Assembly: GCA_947095535.1 (NCBI GenBank)
Contig: OX352773.1
Span: 172,434,438-172,498,437 of the forward strand
Source: Poecilobothrus nobilitatus
Taxonomy: Eukaryota > Arthropoda > Insecta > Diptera > Dolichopodidae
Direction: 5' to 3'
Length of the DNA: 64,000 bases
Positions 46,129 to 58,695 of the stretch are shown in pieces. Each line of letters starts with the position of its first letter. Within the stretch, counting starts at the first letter, position 1. The translations under genes were made by a program, and so were the position numbers. The notes under the pieces are model-generated. The model was not told where the DNA came from and did not search any database. It saw only the letters and a list, made by a program, of their open reading frames with translations.

Positions 46129-49100
46129 AATGTCTACAGCTTAAAAATTTCGAAGTATATACCTGAAAAAGGTAAAAATTTTAGCTAACAGTAACAATAA
46201 CAAAATCAGTTAAAAGAAATAGTAACTATAATTTGTAAAAGAACGTTGACGACAATGACAATAATGCTAGAGAAAACAAAAAAAATATTTATATACATAC
46301 ATATTATGTATATACATATGTACATAAATTTTTGGCAATTTTATATTTTAAGGACAAAGATTTGAATTTAACAATTAAATTGAATAATTTAATTTCAATA
46401 TATGTATGTATGTATGTACTTTGTGATTTTCTTTGAAAAATATATTTTCATTTTATTTAAATGTCCTATAAGCTGTTTATTTGTGTATATATGCATGTAC
46501 ATATATACATATTACATATACCTATATATATTTATATTTGTTTCATTTTTTTTTTATCCAAAGTAAAAATCAAAGGATATTTTCAAAAGGTATTTGTAAA
46601 GATTAAAGAATATTAATTATTCCTTTTTAAATACATTTTTTTCCATAACTTTAAAATTATAAATATACGAATTATTACTAATAGAAAAATAACCCTAAAC
46701 TATCTAAAAACTTGATTAGGGTTTGTTTCCCTGCTTAAATTTGAAAATATTTCCAAATCATATAATTTGACTTATTTTATGTATTGAGGTTATTATTGTT
46801 TAAAAGATCAAGGGCTAATTTTATAATATTAACCCGAATGGGAAAAGAAAATAATAAATGATTAAAGTTTCGATATAACAGTAAATAAAAATAAAATAAA
46901 TATCAATATGTTTTCTGTCATGAGAGATTCTATATCATGCTATAAATAATATATTTTGTATTATAAAAGAATGTTTACATGAGATACAAAAAAATATTGC
47001 AGTTATACGGAATCGCATACTCTTCGGAAATACTAACGAATATTTTGCATTATTCAACAAGCCAAAGCCAGTCATAACTTGTAAGCCACAAATTTTTATT
47101 TTGACATATATTTCGCCCGCTGAATTAAAAAAAAAAAAACAAAATATTTTTTGACGTTAAATGACAGTTCACTAATGAATTTACTAAAGGATTATTTTGA
47201 ATTTAAAATTGAGAAAGCACGTAGTTCGGTAAACAGTTGGTACATAGGTACTTATTATATTTTTCTTTATTATTTAGCATTTAGCCCAAAAAATGTTTTT
47301 TTTATTGTTTAGCATTAATTTTTACCATATTTTTTTAAATAATAATCAGCTGCATTTGATGTTTAATATAAATTTGTATCTTTTAAATTGCTTTTTATAA
47401 ATTTATGCATCTAATAAACATATGCATCTAAATAATGCATCTAATATGCATCTAATTAATAGCAAACATGTTGTCATATTAAATAGGTATATGCGAAAAA
47501 TTGAGCACTTTCGTTTTTATATACTTATTGTATATTATATAATGTATTTTCAGCCATTTAAAATCTTCTGAATGCATGCATGTATTCCATGTGACCGTCT
47601 AAGAATTTAAATATCTTACAAAATTGTCCTTTTTTTTTTAAACATTCTTAAGACAAAAATAAAAAAAATAATAATTGCAATTGAATTTGGATTTTACATT
47701 ATTTTGTACATTTATTTTTTTTGTCTATATTAAGTAGCATTTTCTTAATTATTTCTAAGTAATTTTGTAAAATATAAAATTTTGTTTTTAATTTAACACT
47801 TCTTTATATGTACATAAATGTTATTAATTATTTTATTTTAGTTAAATTTTAATTTAACTTTTTGTTACTTAACTTTTTCTTTAAGTACACTAATTAATAA
47901 AAGTAAGCATACTAATTAAAATTGTCCTGTATACTAATTAATACTATAATTATAGGATTTTTATCGAAAATTTGTTGCATTTCAGAATATTTTCTTTAAA
48001 TGTTAATTTCTTCTATGTATTTTCTATATTGGGGCCACGGGGGTCTATTTAAAGTTTTGTGATTTTTTAAACTGGACTTGTATGCGAATCTCAACCTCAT
48101 TCCTTGCAAGTAAAATTAACCAATTGTATCTGGAAAGTGACCAATTATAATTCTTAGTTAGTAACCGATCAAAAAATGCAGTATTTATTCTTATACCTAA
48201 GCAGAATATTTTTAATATTACCTATGGCTGTAGTTACGTGACATATAACATTTTCAGAAAGGAAAACTTTCTTAAAAATGTCTTAAAATGATCATAATAA
48301 ATTTTATAAAAACAGTTAAATATTTTCAATCTTTTAATGCTTCATTGAACCATTTTCAACAATATGTACATCATATTACAAAATTTAATAATTTTTTTAA
48401 TTTTAAATTTGAATAACGTATAATTTAAAAAAAAAAAAAAGGAAAGAAAATTGCGTTTTAAATAAAAGCTATATATGAAACCATTAGGGAGTTACTTTGT
48501 TATATTATGCAACAAAATAAGTATTATAAAAATGTTTTTAAGAGTTTCTAAAATATTAACAATGATTAATAATGGTACCAAATACTTACATTAATTACAA
48601 ATGACAAAAAAAAAAAAAAAAAATCGAAGGGAAATTATAAAAATGCGTAATATGAAAATTATTTACGCATTGTATTAAATTTACTTGTTTCCTTTTTTTT
48701 TTTTTGTTTTTGTTTTTTTTTTTTATTATCCTGTCTTTTACTTTTGTTAAAGTCTAGATTTCAAATTGTTATTTTGTCTTTGTTCAATTATATGGGAATG
48801 TTTTAACCCCTTTTTTTTTTATCTAATAATAAAATTCCTAATTTAAATTAAAGAAAAAAAAAAAATTATAATTCTTTGTTTGAGATTTAAATTTTATTTT
48901 TAAATTAAAATCTACGTAAATAAGAAAATATATAATTACATTAAGATCATATATATTTTAATTTTCGAATAATATACTTATACGTATGTAAGTATACATG
49001 TACCTATGTTATATATCTTAAGATAAAATCTTATAATTTAAATTTATGAGCAGAATACAATTTATATAAAAGATTAATACTTAAAAGATTCATTTATTTT

Positions 49101-49602
49101 CATTTTTATTATGTTAGCGATCGACATTTTTTTTTTTTTTCTTTTTTATATTACTTTTAATTTTTATTGTAAATTTTTAAGTTTACTTGAATTGATCTTA
49201 AATAAATTTTATAAATAAATTTTGCTATTAATTTTGTTTTGCCACAATATAAGTAATTCTTTGGCATTTTCAATATATGTACAAACATATGTATATATGT
49301 ACATATGCGTATGTAATTATTATATGTTATAAAAAAAAAAAATTTTTTTTGTGAGCTTTCTGGCATTTAAGATTTGAGTAAAAAATTTAAAATTTTTAAG
49401 GAATTTTGAAAAGGTTTTAATAAACCAGATTTGATAAAATTAAATTTTATATCTATTGGTTTTATTTTTAAGTTATTGTAAGCTATGAAAAAATTAAATA
49501 TTTTTTTCCAAACATTTAATAGATATTTTATAAACTATATAGCTATCATTTGCACATGGGATGCAAAGAATATTATATTATTTGCATTTAAAATTATCCG
49601 TA
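45327..49602. other. Long AT-rich tract, nothing coding
   Basis: Contains an AT microsatellite at 46096-46123, ACAT/ATGT arrays (e.g. 46290-46325, 46400-46417), repeated 'atgcatctaa' near 47404-47455 (four close copies) and many homopolymers. At 48030-48100 'ggggccacgggggtcta...gcgaatctc' weakly recalls a SINE A head but is too diverged to call. Confidence 0.55.
46096..46123. repeat. (TA)14 microsatellite
   Basis: 28-bp uninterrupted TA run. Confidence 0.9.
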
Positions 49603-49738
49603 ATGCTGACCATACACAGTGTACTAGGTTGTAAACTTGGTACGCGAACAGGTTTCAGAACCATATCACACACTTATCCAACCTATCATCCAACTGCGGA
49701 TCTGTTCTAAAATCTGGTCCGCCGTGTATAGGCAGCAT
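49603..49738. mobile_element. Small MITE-like element, 136 bp
   Basis: The left end ATGCTGACCATACACAGTGT followed by 'actaggttgta' matches the right end read inward, ATGCTGCCTATACACGGCGG followed by 'accagattttagaacag'. The centre is distinctly GC-richer than its surroundings ('cttggtacgcgaacaggttt'). It has no coding capacity. Confidence 0.6.
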
Positions 49739-49984
49739 AAGAACAACCGATTCGTAATTCACGTTTCCGATTTTAATTTATGATCTCGATCGATCTTTCG
49801 CGAAGAAAAAGTAATATTCTTGAAATTTAAAGTCTCTATGCTTAATTCTAATTTATATATACTAATTGCAAAATCGAAATTTAAATTTTGCCGTTAATAT
49901 AAAGAGATTTAATTAACTTGTAGTTAATAAAAATAAAATAATTATAATAATGCATATAATACCTATTAAAAATAATATATTTAA

Positions 49985-50140
49985 ATAATTCTTGTATAAG
50001 ATAACAGATGGCGGAGAACTAAAAATATTTATATTTCCATAATCTTAACAATAGCTACTACAGCTATGAATCTTAATAAAATATAAACAATAAAACACTT
50101 ATTGGAAGCCCTATGCTCCTTAAATAGGAGTGGAAAGTAG
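49985..50140 (+). mobile_element. Dispersed repeat family B, copy B3
   Basis: Starts 'ataattcttgtataagataa' and 'cagatggcgga', then 'tttatatttccataatctta', 'actacagcta', and ends 'gccctatgctccttaaatag' with 'gagtgg'. It matches the 5' block of B2 and of B5 (reverse) and the 3' end of B1 and B2. Middle segments differ by deletions. Confidence 0.68.
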
Positions 50141-52274
50141 AACAAAAATAGAAAATACTTATAGTTAATAAATAAAAATGTACAGTTAACTTTTCAAACC
50201 TTAAAAACCCTCAGTCTAATTAAATTAATTTAAAATTAGTGTAACAAGATTTTTTTTTTTTTGAGTGAAAATCTTTTTGAGAAAAAAATAAAGAATGAGT
50301 GTAAAATTTAAAAATTGATTAAAACATTAAATGCGAATGAGCTAATTAATACCTAACATAAAGATGTTTAGATAAGCTTTATAATAGAATTATTGGGGGT
50401 CAGAATTTAAATTTTATTTAGAAAGTAAAAAAAAAAAAATCCTTCATGAAAATAAGGGAAATAATTGTTTTATTTAAAATATTTTTAGGCAGATGATCCG
50501 AAAGATAAACATTTATTATGACTTTTTTTTTAACGTCTGCACTGCACAGACAAATAATTGAATTGCAATATATATGTAAATACAAAGTTATACCTATTAA
50601 TAATACTTACTAATAATTTCTAGTCTAGAATTTTAGCAAAAATCTTAATAAATTTAGCAGACAAAAAAAGAATTATTTATTTAATTATGCTGGATTCATC
50701 GCTTCCGGATATTTTAGATCAAAATTTGAATTCTTCTTCAATCTTTCAAAGCAAAGCATTAAGAGAACTGATTTCACATCAAATTTAGAAATAAAAATCA
50801 AATATTTTTATAAATTATTACATTTTTCTTCTAACGAAATTAAACTGATAAAAAAAAAATGTTAATTTAATTTTTTTTTTTTTTTTATGAAATTAGTAAT
50901 TTGTATGTTATCAACTTCCGAATAAAATTACAAATCTGTTAAGATTTCTATAACTTCCCCTCTTAATTTTAACTTACTAAAAAAAAAAATTAATTTAAAT
51001 ATGTATTTATGATCACAGTTTAAAAATTTACTTCTTAGAAAACATGTCTAGTTTATGATATCTTTTTTTTTGTGAAATAAACGACTCATTTTATGAATGA
51101 TTCAATAACTATTTGTTTAACAGAAAAAAAAAAAATGTATGTATTTCCTTTTCCGTAAATATTATAATCAAAAATAAAAATGTAATTATTTAAAAAAATA
51201 AAAACATATTCAGTTTCTATTAAATTAAAAAAAATATATATATAACAAAAATTTTTCTATCTTATTAAATTTTAACTTATCCGAAATAGCTACTATTCAT
51301 ATTATTAAAATTAGAAATTCTTTTTAAATTTAGTATTGTGGTGATTTCATCGAATTGTTTATATAACAGCTTATCTTTGTACGTTTAACATTTTTGTAAT
51401 TAAATGATAACTAAACTAACTAATTTTTTTTTTTTTATTTATGTATAGTATTCTATACATATGTATTTACATATTATAGAATATTTAAAGGTATATGTAC
51501 ATATTTTATACTATAGGTATAAATATTTACACTTCATTGCTACTAACTTCGTAATTACTCAGACTTTACTTTAAAAATGGGAAGAAAAAAAAAAAATTAA
51601 AGAACGAAAAGAAAAGTTATTTAAAAAAAAAAAAAAAAAACACCAATGGAAAATAAAACAAAAAAATTATTTTTTTTTTTTTTTAAATAAACCTAGCCTT
51701 AAATCAATGAACTTAAAACAAATAAAAAAGAACTAAAAAACAAAAAAAATTATTAGAAAAGAATAAGCGCTTAAAATGTTAACATCTAAAGTAAGAAAAA
51801 ACAAATTAAAAACTTAAGAAATTTTTTTAGATAAATTTTAAAAATGATTTTTTTTTAAATGATCAGATTATTATTATCTTGATTTTTTCGAATTACTATA
51901 TTTAATTAAATATGGTTAAAAAGATTTCGAAATAGTTAAGAATAATTGTGTGTAAATGTGTTAGAGTTACTTATACTAGAATAGATTTCAAGTACTAGAT
52001 GTCAAGGGTTCAGAAGAAAACGATATATAAAACTCTAAAGTATCGTATTGCAGAAGAATTTTACTTTGCAACAAAAATAAAAAATTTATACATACTTAGT
52101 TCAGATTGAAAATTTTGTGGATGGTATTTTCGTATTTTAATGACGTTATCAACAATTTCTATGTCCGAATCCTTATCTAAGTTGTCATTTCGAATGTACC
52201 AGCAGGTATTGACTATGCAGGTATTTTACATAGCACTTTATTCTGAAATCGTTGATTTTTGTTTCTGTTACTTT
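50141..52274. other. AT-rich DNA with one solo MITE end
   Basis: Apart from the family E terminus at 50689-50723, only A/T-rich low-complexity sequence is seen. No gene. Confidence 0.55.
50689..50723 (+). mobile_element. Solo terminus of MITE family E
   Basis: TTATGCTGGATTCATCGCTT followed by 'ccggatattttag' matches the right terminus of the 42277-42662 element (read inward) at all but a few bases. I find no partner terminus within 1 kb downstream, so it is a truncated or decayed copy. Confidence 0.6.
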
Positions 52275-52608
52275 GATTAATACAACCCCAAAGTTAAATA
52301 CAATAAGTTTATACAACCCCAAAGTTAAATTTATATTAGTTTATATTAGGGTTTTTTGGTTCAGTTGGAATTTGTTGTATATTGACTATGCAGAGTTAGT
52401 GTATGCATATATAACAACCAATATTTCAGTACTTTAGTTTTAACTTTTCTTCTTTTTTCTTAATATGAGGTTTCCACTTATGTTTTGTATTAAGTGTGAT
52501 GCTAAGATATTTGATTGCATTTTCATACAGAATTACTTGTTCTTTCATATATATCGGCTTGGTGCTCAATACGTTTGTTAAATCAATGTGCACTGGAAAT
52601 TTGCACAT
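52275..52608 (-). pseudogene. Reverse transcriptase fragment of a jockey-like non-LTR retrotransposon
   Basis: The minus-strand frame 52608 to 52426 ends in AIKYLSITLNTKHKWKPHI followed by a Lys/Glu-rich run (KKKEEKLKLKY). This is the conserved thumb-region pattern 'VKYLG-x-LD-x-LxWxxHI' of jockey/I-type reverse transcriptases, preceded by 'VHIDLTN...KPIYMKE', the usual 'vhitFt...pi.lN' strand. Beyond the stop, other frames still show 'KYWLL' and 'LWGC', the next conserved blocks, so the relic continues to about 52275 with frameshifts. A 'tacaaccccaaagttaaat' duplication lies within that part. No catalytic YADD box or endonuclease remains. It is adjacent to the tRNA-like head at 52671. Confidence 0.75.
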
Positions 52609-52670
52609 AATTCATTTTTCTAATAAATTTAGTTTTTATTTTTTACAATTATGTATTTCTTTGTAATTAT

Positions 52671-52745
52671 TTGACTAATGGTGCAATGCTTAAATCGCCA
52701 GACTTTCAGTCGAAGGCTGCTCAAGTTCGAATCCCGGTGAAGTTA
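52671..52745 (+). mobile_element. tRNA-like (SINE head) sequence
   Basis: 'actaatggtgcaatgcttaa' (box A-like), 'gccagactttcagtcgaagg', then box B AGTTCGAATCC (52723-52733) at tRNA spacing, ending 'cggtgaagt'. The acceptor ends do not pair convincingly, so it is not a functional tRNA. The pattern 'cagactttc.atcg..gttc' is shared with the head at 61915-61987. Downstream 'aacaggcgaaagatctcgaa' (52798) resembles part of the head at 34975, hinting at nested or tandem heads. The 78-codon frame through it is chance. Confidence 0.6.
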
Positions 52746-54709
52746 TATCCAAAAAAATTAAAAATTAATAATAGTAACTATTTTGTTCACATATCTAACA
52801 GGCGAAAGATCTCGAAATCTTGTCCTTTTTTAAAATCTCGTTTCTCAAAACCTTCTTTTATTTTTAAATTTCTTCAAAATCTGAATTATAAAAACAATAA
52901 AATTTGAATTATAAAAACAATATTAAGCGTTTTATACAATATACTTATTAACTATATAGAAATTATTATGTACTTATATACATAACTATACTTAAAAATT
53001 TGTTTTAATTGAAATGTTTTTTGCTTTATTGCATAAAAATGGAAAGAAAAACAGATTTTATAAGGAAAATTGGATTTTAACAAGGGCTGAATTTTAATAA
53101 ACCGCATTTTAAAAAACCGGATTACAGTAAACCGGTTTTAGTAGCGCTCCCTTTATTTGATGTATAAGTGCTGACATTTCAAACAAATAATTACAAATTA
53201 TTCCACCAGGTTTATTTTGCCTACTTTGGATGTCTAGTTTGTCATTCATTCACTTGGTTTTTTTTTTTTTTTTGGATTTTGTTTTGTATGGATTTTATCT
53301 TATTTGAAATTTTTCAATTAGACACAAAAAAACATTAGGTATTTTATCGTATTTGGAAAACAATTTTTAGCTGTTTTAAATCATAACAAAAACCCTTCAA
53401 TTCCCGTATAATATGTGTTTATCGTAAAATAAATAAATAAAATATTCCATATAATTTTTCAATCTGTATATAAAAGATTTGACCAAAACTGAAATTTGCT
53501 TAAAATTAAAAAAGCTTGGTAGTGTTTGTAATCGTCAAAAATTAACATTAATATTTATTTTTGATAAATAATAAATTCTAATTCATACTTGGTTTAGTAT
53601 TAATTAGTTTTACGATATTAAAAATATTTGATAAAAAAAATAAAACTATGGTGTATAGAATTTAAATACTAATTTAACTAACATTTTAATATTTAATATA
53701 ATTATGAAATAATTTAATTCAAAATTATTTTTTTTTTTTTTTTTTTTTTTTTTTTGGAAAATTTATTTACATTTATTTAATTTCAGGTTTTTGGAAATTT
53801 AGATCAGGTGAGTTTAGCTTTACAATAATAAATCCAATGAACGTTTCTAATACAATTCTTACCGTTTTAAGAAATAATTGTAGATTTCCTACACATTTTA
53901 ATTATTTCTGAGAAGTTTTTTTTTGTTATAATGATCAGAATTAAATAAAATAACACTTTCCAAGAGTTTTGAATTTTTTTTTCTTTAAATACTTATAAAA
54001 CATTTAAAAATTATTACGTACATTTTTTATATTATAGAACTAGAACTAAATATAATACGATAAACGTCAAATTTCACGGAATATTAAATTAAAATTTTTG
54101 TAATTAAGTTGTTAAATTAATTTTGATATGCGTAGTTACTTATTTCTAATTAACTTGTAACCATAAAAAGGGCATTATTGTCTTTATAGAAAAAACTAAA
54201 ATCTTTGAACAATTTTATAAAAGAAAATTTTTTTTGTAGAAATTCTGAAGAGAAATTAACTTTCAATTTCATAGCAGAATTATATTGTAAAATTTACGGT
54301 ATTATTTAAGTGTAATATGTTCCCATGTTTCTATATGTATTACATCATTACATAATAGTATGTGTATGTTTTTAAAACGCTTTATATTATGTCAAGTAAA
54401 ATGAAATAATTTCTATTAAATATATTCTCGGAACTCTACAATCTAACTTGGATGGTAACTCTAATTTAAATTTCGTCTTTTATTGTCACTCAGATGATCC
54501 ATCTAACCATTTCAAAAACATCAATTTTTTAAACAAATTTTTGTTTTTTATTCTTTAAAGGATTTTAATTTGTTTGTCATTATGGTAGTAATGGACGTGA
54601 AAGATGTATCTCTATACCATTTACAACAATACATTATAAAGCTCAATTTTTGAAGTGATTCTATTATTATGATTTTAGTATTACATATTTTTTTTTTTTT
54701 TGTTAAAAA
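52746..54709. other. AT-rich non-coding DNA
   Basis: No gene. Holds a short cluster of 'aaaccgcatttt/aaaccggatta/aaaccggtttt' motifs at 53099-53147 and the 28-base poly-T run at 53728-53755. Confidence 0.55.
53728..53755. repeat. Poly-T run, 28 bases
   Basis: The longest T homopolymer noticed in the window. No retroposon body is seen next to it on the minus strand. Confidence 0.85.
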
Positions 54710-55056
54710 GATGTCAGCATTTTAAAAATACAACAAGAAAACTATAATCCCTTGTAATATTTAAGTTCACCTACCACTCTAGCCAAAATAATGGAATAAT
54801 ATCCTAATTGCTTTCGCAGCATAGAGGCTAAAGAGTAAGGATGGGATAGGATAGGATAGGATAGAATATATATCTATAATTATTTATGTTTTTCCTAAGA
54901 AAGGTATGTGGGCATTTTCAAAAGGTACCAAGAGAATAAAGTGCCCTAACACTCTAGCCAAAATAATGAAATCATACCGTAACTGCTTTCGCAGCAAAGT
55001 ATTTAGAGAGTAAGGGATATGATAGAATAGAATAAATATCTAAAGATTTCATTATA
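54710..55056. repeat. Imperfect tandem duplication, about 175-195-bp unit, two copies
   Basis: Both units contain 'gcatttt', 'cactctagccaaaataatg' (54775 and 54950), 'taaytgctttcgcagca' and 'agagtaagg', then a GATAG-rich end. The first unit carries about 20 extra bases before the 'cactctagcc' block. The units have diverged, so the duplication is not recent. A (GGATA)4 run at 54844-54863 ends the first unit. Confidence 0.8.
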
Positions 55057-56285
55057 AAATTTTGATCTTTTATTACATTAAGAACTAACCTTTTTCAAAT
55101 TTTAAATATAAATTCTAAAAATTTTTAATAAAATTATAAAAAAAAACAATTCAAATTTAACTATCTATTGTTTTATCATCAAAATTTCTTTAACATACAT
55201 TTGTACATATCACAAATGAAATAAATCAATTCAAATTTCGAACTAACCCATTTCTTTAAGCAATATGATTAAAATAAAATAATATAAAAAGGATTGATTG
55301 ACGAGCAGAATAATGAATTTGTTACTTATGTACATACATATATACATAATACATACATATATATCTACATTTCATATCTATAAAATATCGTTTGTTTTTT
55401 TTTTTTTTTTGTAAGAAAATAAAAATGACTAAGAGAGAAAGAAGAAAATAATGATTTAATCACGGTATTTAAACCTTTCAATACATATTTACTTGTACTA
55501 TACGTATATATTTTTATATATGTATCTTTCAATTTAATGTACCTATAAAAATTCATTATTGGATACGTATAATAATTGTTGTAAGACGCATTTACCTTCA
55601 ATTTATTACCTTTCTTTTTCTTTTTACCTGGGCGTAAACTCTATGAATTTTTTTAGTTTTTATTTTAACAACAATAAATGATTAAATAAAAAAAAAATTA
55701 CACTATTTGTCTTAAGAATGTATTAAATCAAAAAAACAAAACAAAAAAAATTAGTGATTTTTAATTTTTCTTTAATATTATTTTTAATTTTTTATCATGT
55801 TGATTTTAATTTATTTTCCCCTCACCTCAACTTCACTTTCACACCAACTGTCATTATCGAAAAATAACAATTTAATACCTTTTCGTATTATGTACGAAAG
55901 TATGTATAAAAAATTTTATGAACATAATATTATCTTATTTTTAAAATATTATTCCTGTTATTTAATATTTAGTTAGTATAATTTATCTTTGTTTGTTTGT
56001 TTGTATGATCGGAACGAACTATAAGATACAATGCGTCACTCAATTAAATATAAACGTATAAAATATAAATAGCATAATATGTATTTATAGATGTAAAAAA
56101 ATAAAATATGGTTCTGTATTTTCGTTTTTTTCTTCTTTTTCTGATAGAGATATAATTTTTTTTTTTAATAATAATATCTTATCCTTTATTTATTATATTT
56201 GTTTGTGTATTTATTAATTTTCAACCTTAAATATACACCTATGTATATATACAAATATTTTAATTTCATGATGTACCCAGAAAAA

Positions 56286-56316
<31 letters not shown>

Positions 56317-57313
56317 ATAAAAAAAAAAAAAATAAAAATTGACAAATGTGCGACTTATGAATATGATGCGATAATGATTTCTTTGAATTATAAAAATCAA
56401 AAAATAAACTCCTAGAGGAACATTCATTTCATTCAATACAATATCTAATTTTAATTCAAGATTAGTTTTTTTAGTTTCCGTCACATAACTGTTTTAATTA
56501 ATTGTAAATTTTAAGAAATTTATTTTTCATAAAATTATTAATAGAATAACCTTTTGTTAAATTGTTAATGTTATTATTGTGTGACAGATGTTAATGTTAT
56601 TGTTACAGATCTGTGACAGTTAGCATAAAACTAATTCTCAAAAATATAAGATACTTGGCATAAAGCAAGTTAACAAAATAAATTTAGCAAAAATCTATTG
56701 CGTAAAAAAGACATTTTTCAAAAATCAAATTAAATTTCGGGAAAAATCTTTTTTCTCAAATGGAACATAGATATTTGCGAAAGATCCGCGTTTTTCCATC
56801 AGAAAAATTTTTTGAAGCCCAAATTTTAATATCAACACACCAATACATACATGCAATAAGCAATAAAAAATGTTAATCGAAATTATATAATTTTTTTTTT
56901 TCATAAATTACTGTGACGTTTACAGTTTGAGATCATTTATTTAAAACTAAGATATATTATGTATATATCAATTATCATAGATATATTACAAATATATGGG
57001 AAGTTATGTATGTAAATGTAATTATGTAATCGTTTGTTTTCTTCTTATGTGTTTTCCTATCTTAAGGTATTTAGTCAAAAAAATTCATATGTATAATATG
57101 TACACATTTCGTTCACTCAGATTTTAAATTTTTATATTACTTAATAATTGATATATTTTGTTTTTAAATTTAATTAAGGTTATTAAAAATTTTAACTACT
57201 TGTAAAGTAACAAATAAGAGATAAAATTCTTAAAAAAATTAGAAATGAAACTATTTCATCTTTTAGGCAATTATTTTTAAGGAAACTGAAGCAATACATA
57301 ACTGTTTCTCAAA
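55057..57313. other. AT-rich non-coding DNA
   Basis: Homopolymers and ACAT tracts with no gene recognised. The minus frames at 55365-55601 and 56266-56484 are low complexity. Confidence 0.6.
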
Positions 57314-57697
57314 GGGTGTTTTTCTTTTTTAGTTCAGAGTGGAGCCAGAACTGTGAAAACAAATTTGTGTGTTTCTTTTTTCACTCTGAATGATCAGATT
57401 TTATCTTTTGTACTACTTTTTTCATTCAGAGTGCGCTCAGAGTATGATCTAAATGTTCGATTTTCATTTCCAGATATCATAGATCATTTGAATTTAAATG
57501 TCAAGAATATTATTTTTTTTATATGATTTGACATTTTTGACAGCTTAAATAAATTGTGTTGTGAAATGCTCTATTGTGTTTTAAAATTATTTCGGAGCGT
57601 TTAGTTAGAGATTAAATATTTTTAATCTGTTCAGAACATACTCTATGCGCTCGATATCTGTTCAGAGCAAAATCTGAACTAAAAAAAAAAAACACCC
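57314..57697. mobile_element. MITE family C, copy 2 (384 bp)
   Basis: The terminal repeats are clear: GGGTGTTTTTCTTTTTTAGT followed by 'tcag' at the left, and GGGTGTTTTTTTTTTTTAGT followed by 'tcag' read inward from the right. Both sides are flanked by AAA, compatible with a 3-bp target duplication (not proof in this DNA). Inside, 'cagagtgcgctcagagtatg' and 'gcgctcgatatctgttcaga' match the copy at 17687. No coding frame; shorter than copy 1 by internal length changes. Confidence 0.82.
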
Positions 57698-58489
57698 AAA
57701 ATTGGCGGAAATTATTTTTTTAATTGCCTATTCTGGGGGTAATATATTTGTGGTATCTAGGTAAATGTATAAAAAAAAAAAGGTGAATAAATTTTTTGCG
57801 CGTGTCAAATGCAAAGAAAGAATGTTTTTGAAAAATTTTACTATATTAAATTTATTGTTTGAACTCAAATCGCAAAATGAATAAAGTAACCCCTTACGTT
57901 TGGTTGTTTGGAAATACATATGTTGTTATCACTTGTCACAGTTGCATAATTTTATTCTTATTGATATCTACAAAAAAAAAAACTGTGTAAACTTATATTC
58001 TACACCGTAATCATATAAAAGAGTGAACGAGTTCAATATACATAATAATATATACATTAAATGAATTTGTATACTATTTTTGAGAAATAAAATTATTTAG
58101 ATAGATATGTAAAACATATATAGTTACCGCTAAATTTTGCTACGTTTACAAGATTTTATTTTTTTTAAATATGTAATTATCTATTGATAGTAGTAATTAT
58201 CTATAAATATGTAATTATCCAAAAAAAAGTAACAGAATGTTATTAAAATTACATAAAATTTTGATTTTAAATCAAAAGAATGAAGAGTAAAAAGAATTGG
58301 CTATAACCCTGTATTACTTTCTTTTAAGAACTGTATAAACTTTTTAACATATAATTTTAAAAAAAAAATTTTTAAATTCCATTATGTAATCATCAATTCC
58401 ATCTTAATATCAATTACTTCCATTAATTCTTATTCTGACTAACCGACTAATGGTTAAAGTGATTTACGGTTTATATCATAACATAAAAA
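57698..58489. other. AT-rich non-coding DNA
   Basis: No gene or element recognised. Confidence 0.5.
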
Positions 58490-58695
58490 AATAAAGATGG
58501 CGAATATAGATGGCGTACAAATATAATAAAATTTCTCTTTCATAACTTGTACAAAGTAGCTACAGCCAAGTAGCTAGTACAAAATAATAATTCAAGAAAT
58601 TGTTACTTAGTCTAATATGAATAATAATCGACTTAATGGATGGTCTATATATTAATAGTTCTTATAAGAGATAAGAGATATAAAACAAGAAAAAA
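58490..58695 (+). mobile_element. Dispersed repeat family B, copy B4
   Basis: Contains 'agatggcg' twice (58495 and 58509), 'ttcataacttgtacaaagta', 'gctacagc', then 'cttagtctaatatgaataat', 'cgacttaatggatgg' and 'agttcttataagag', matching the order of blocks in B1 and B2. It ends A-rich. Confidence 0.62.

Noticed and set aside
48030..48100. Possible fifth SINE A head ('ggggccacgggggtcta' and 'gcgaatctc')
   Set aside because: Only the first 16 bases and a vague box B match, and the family tail is absent; too weak to call.
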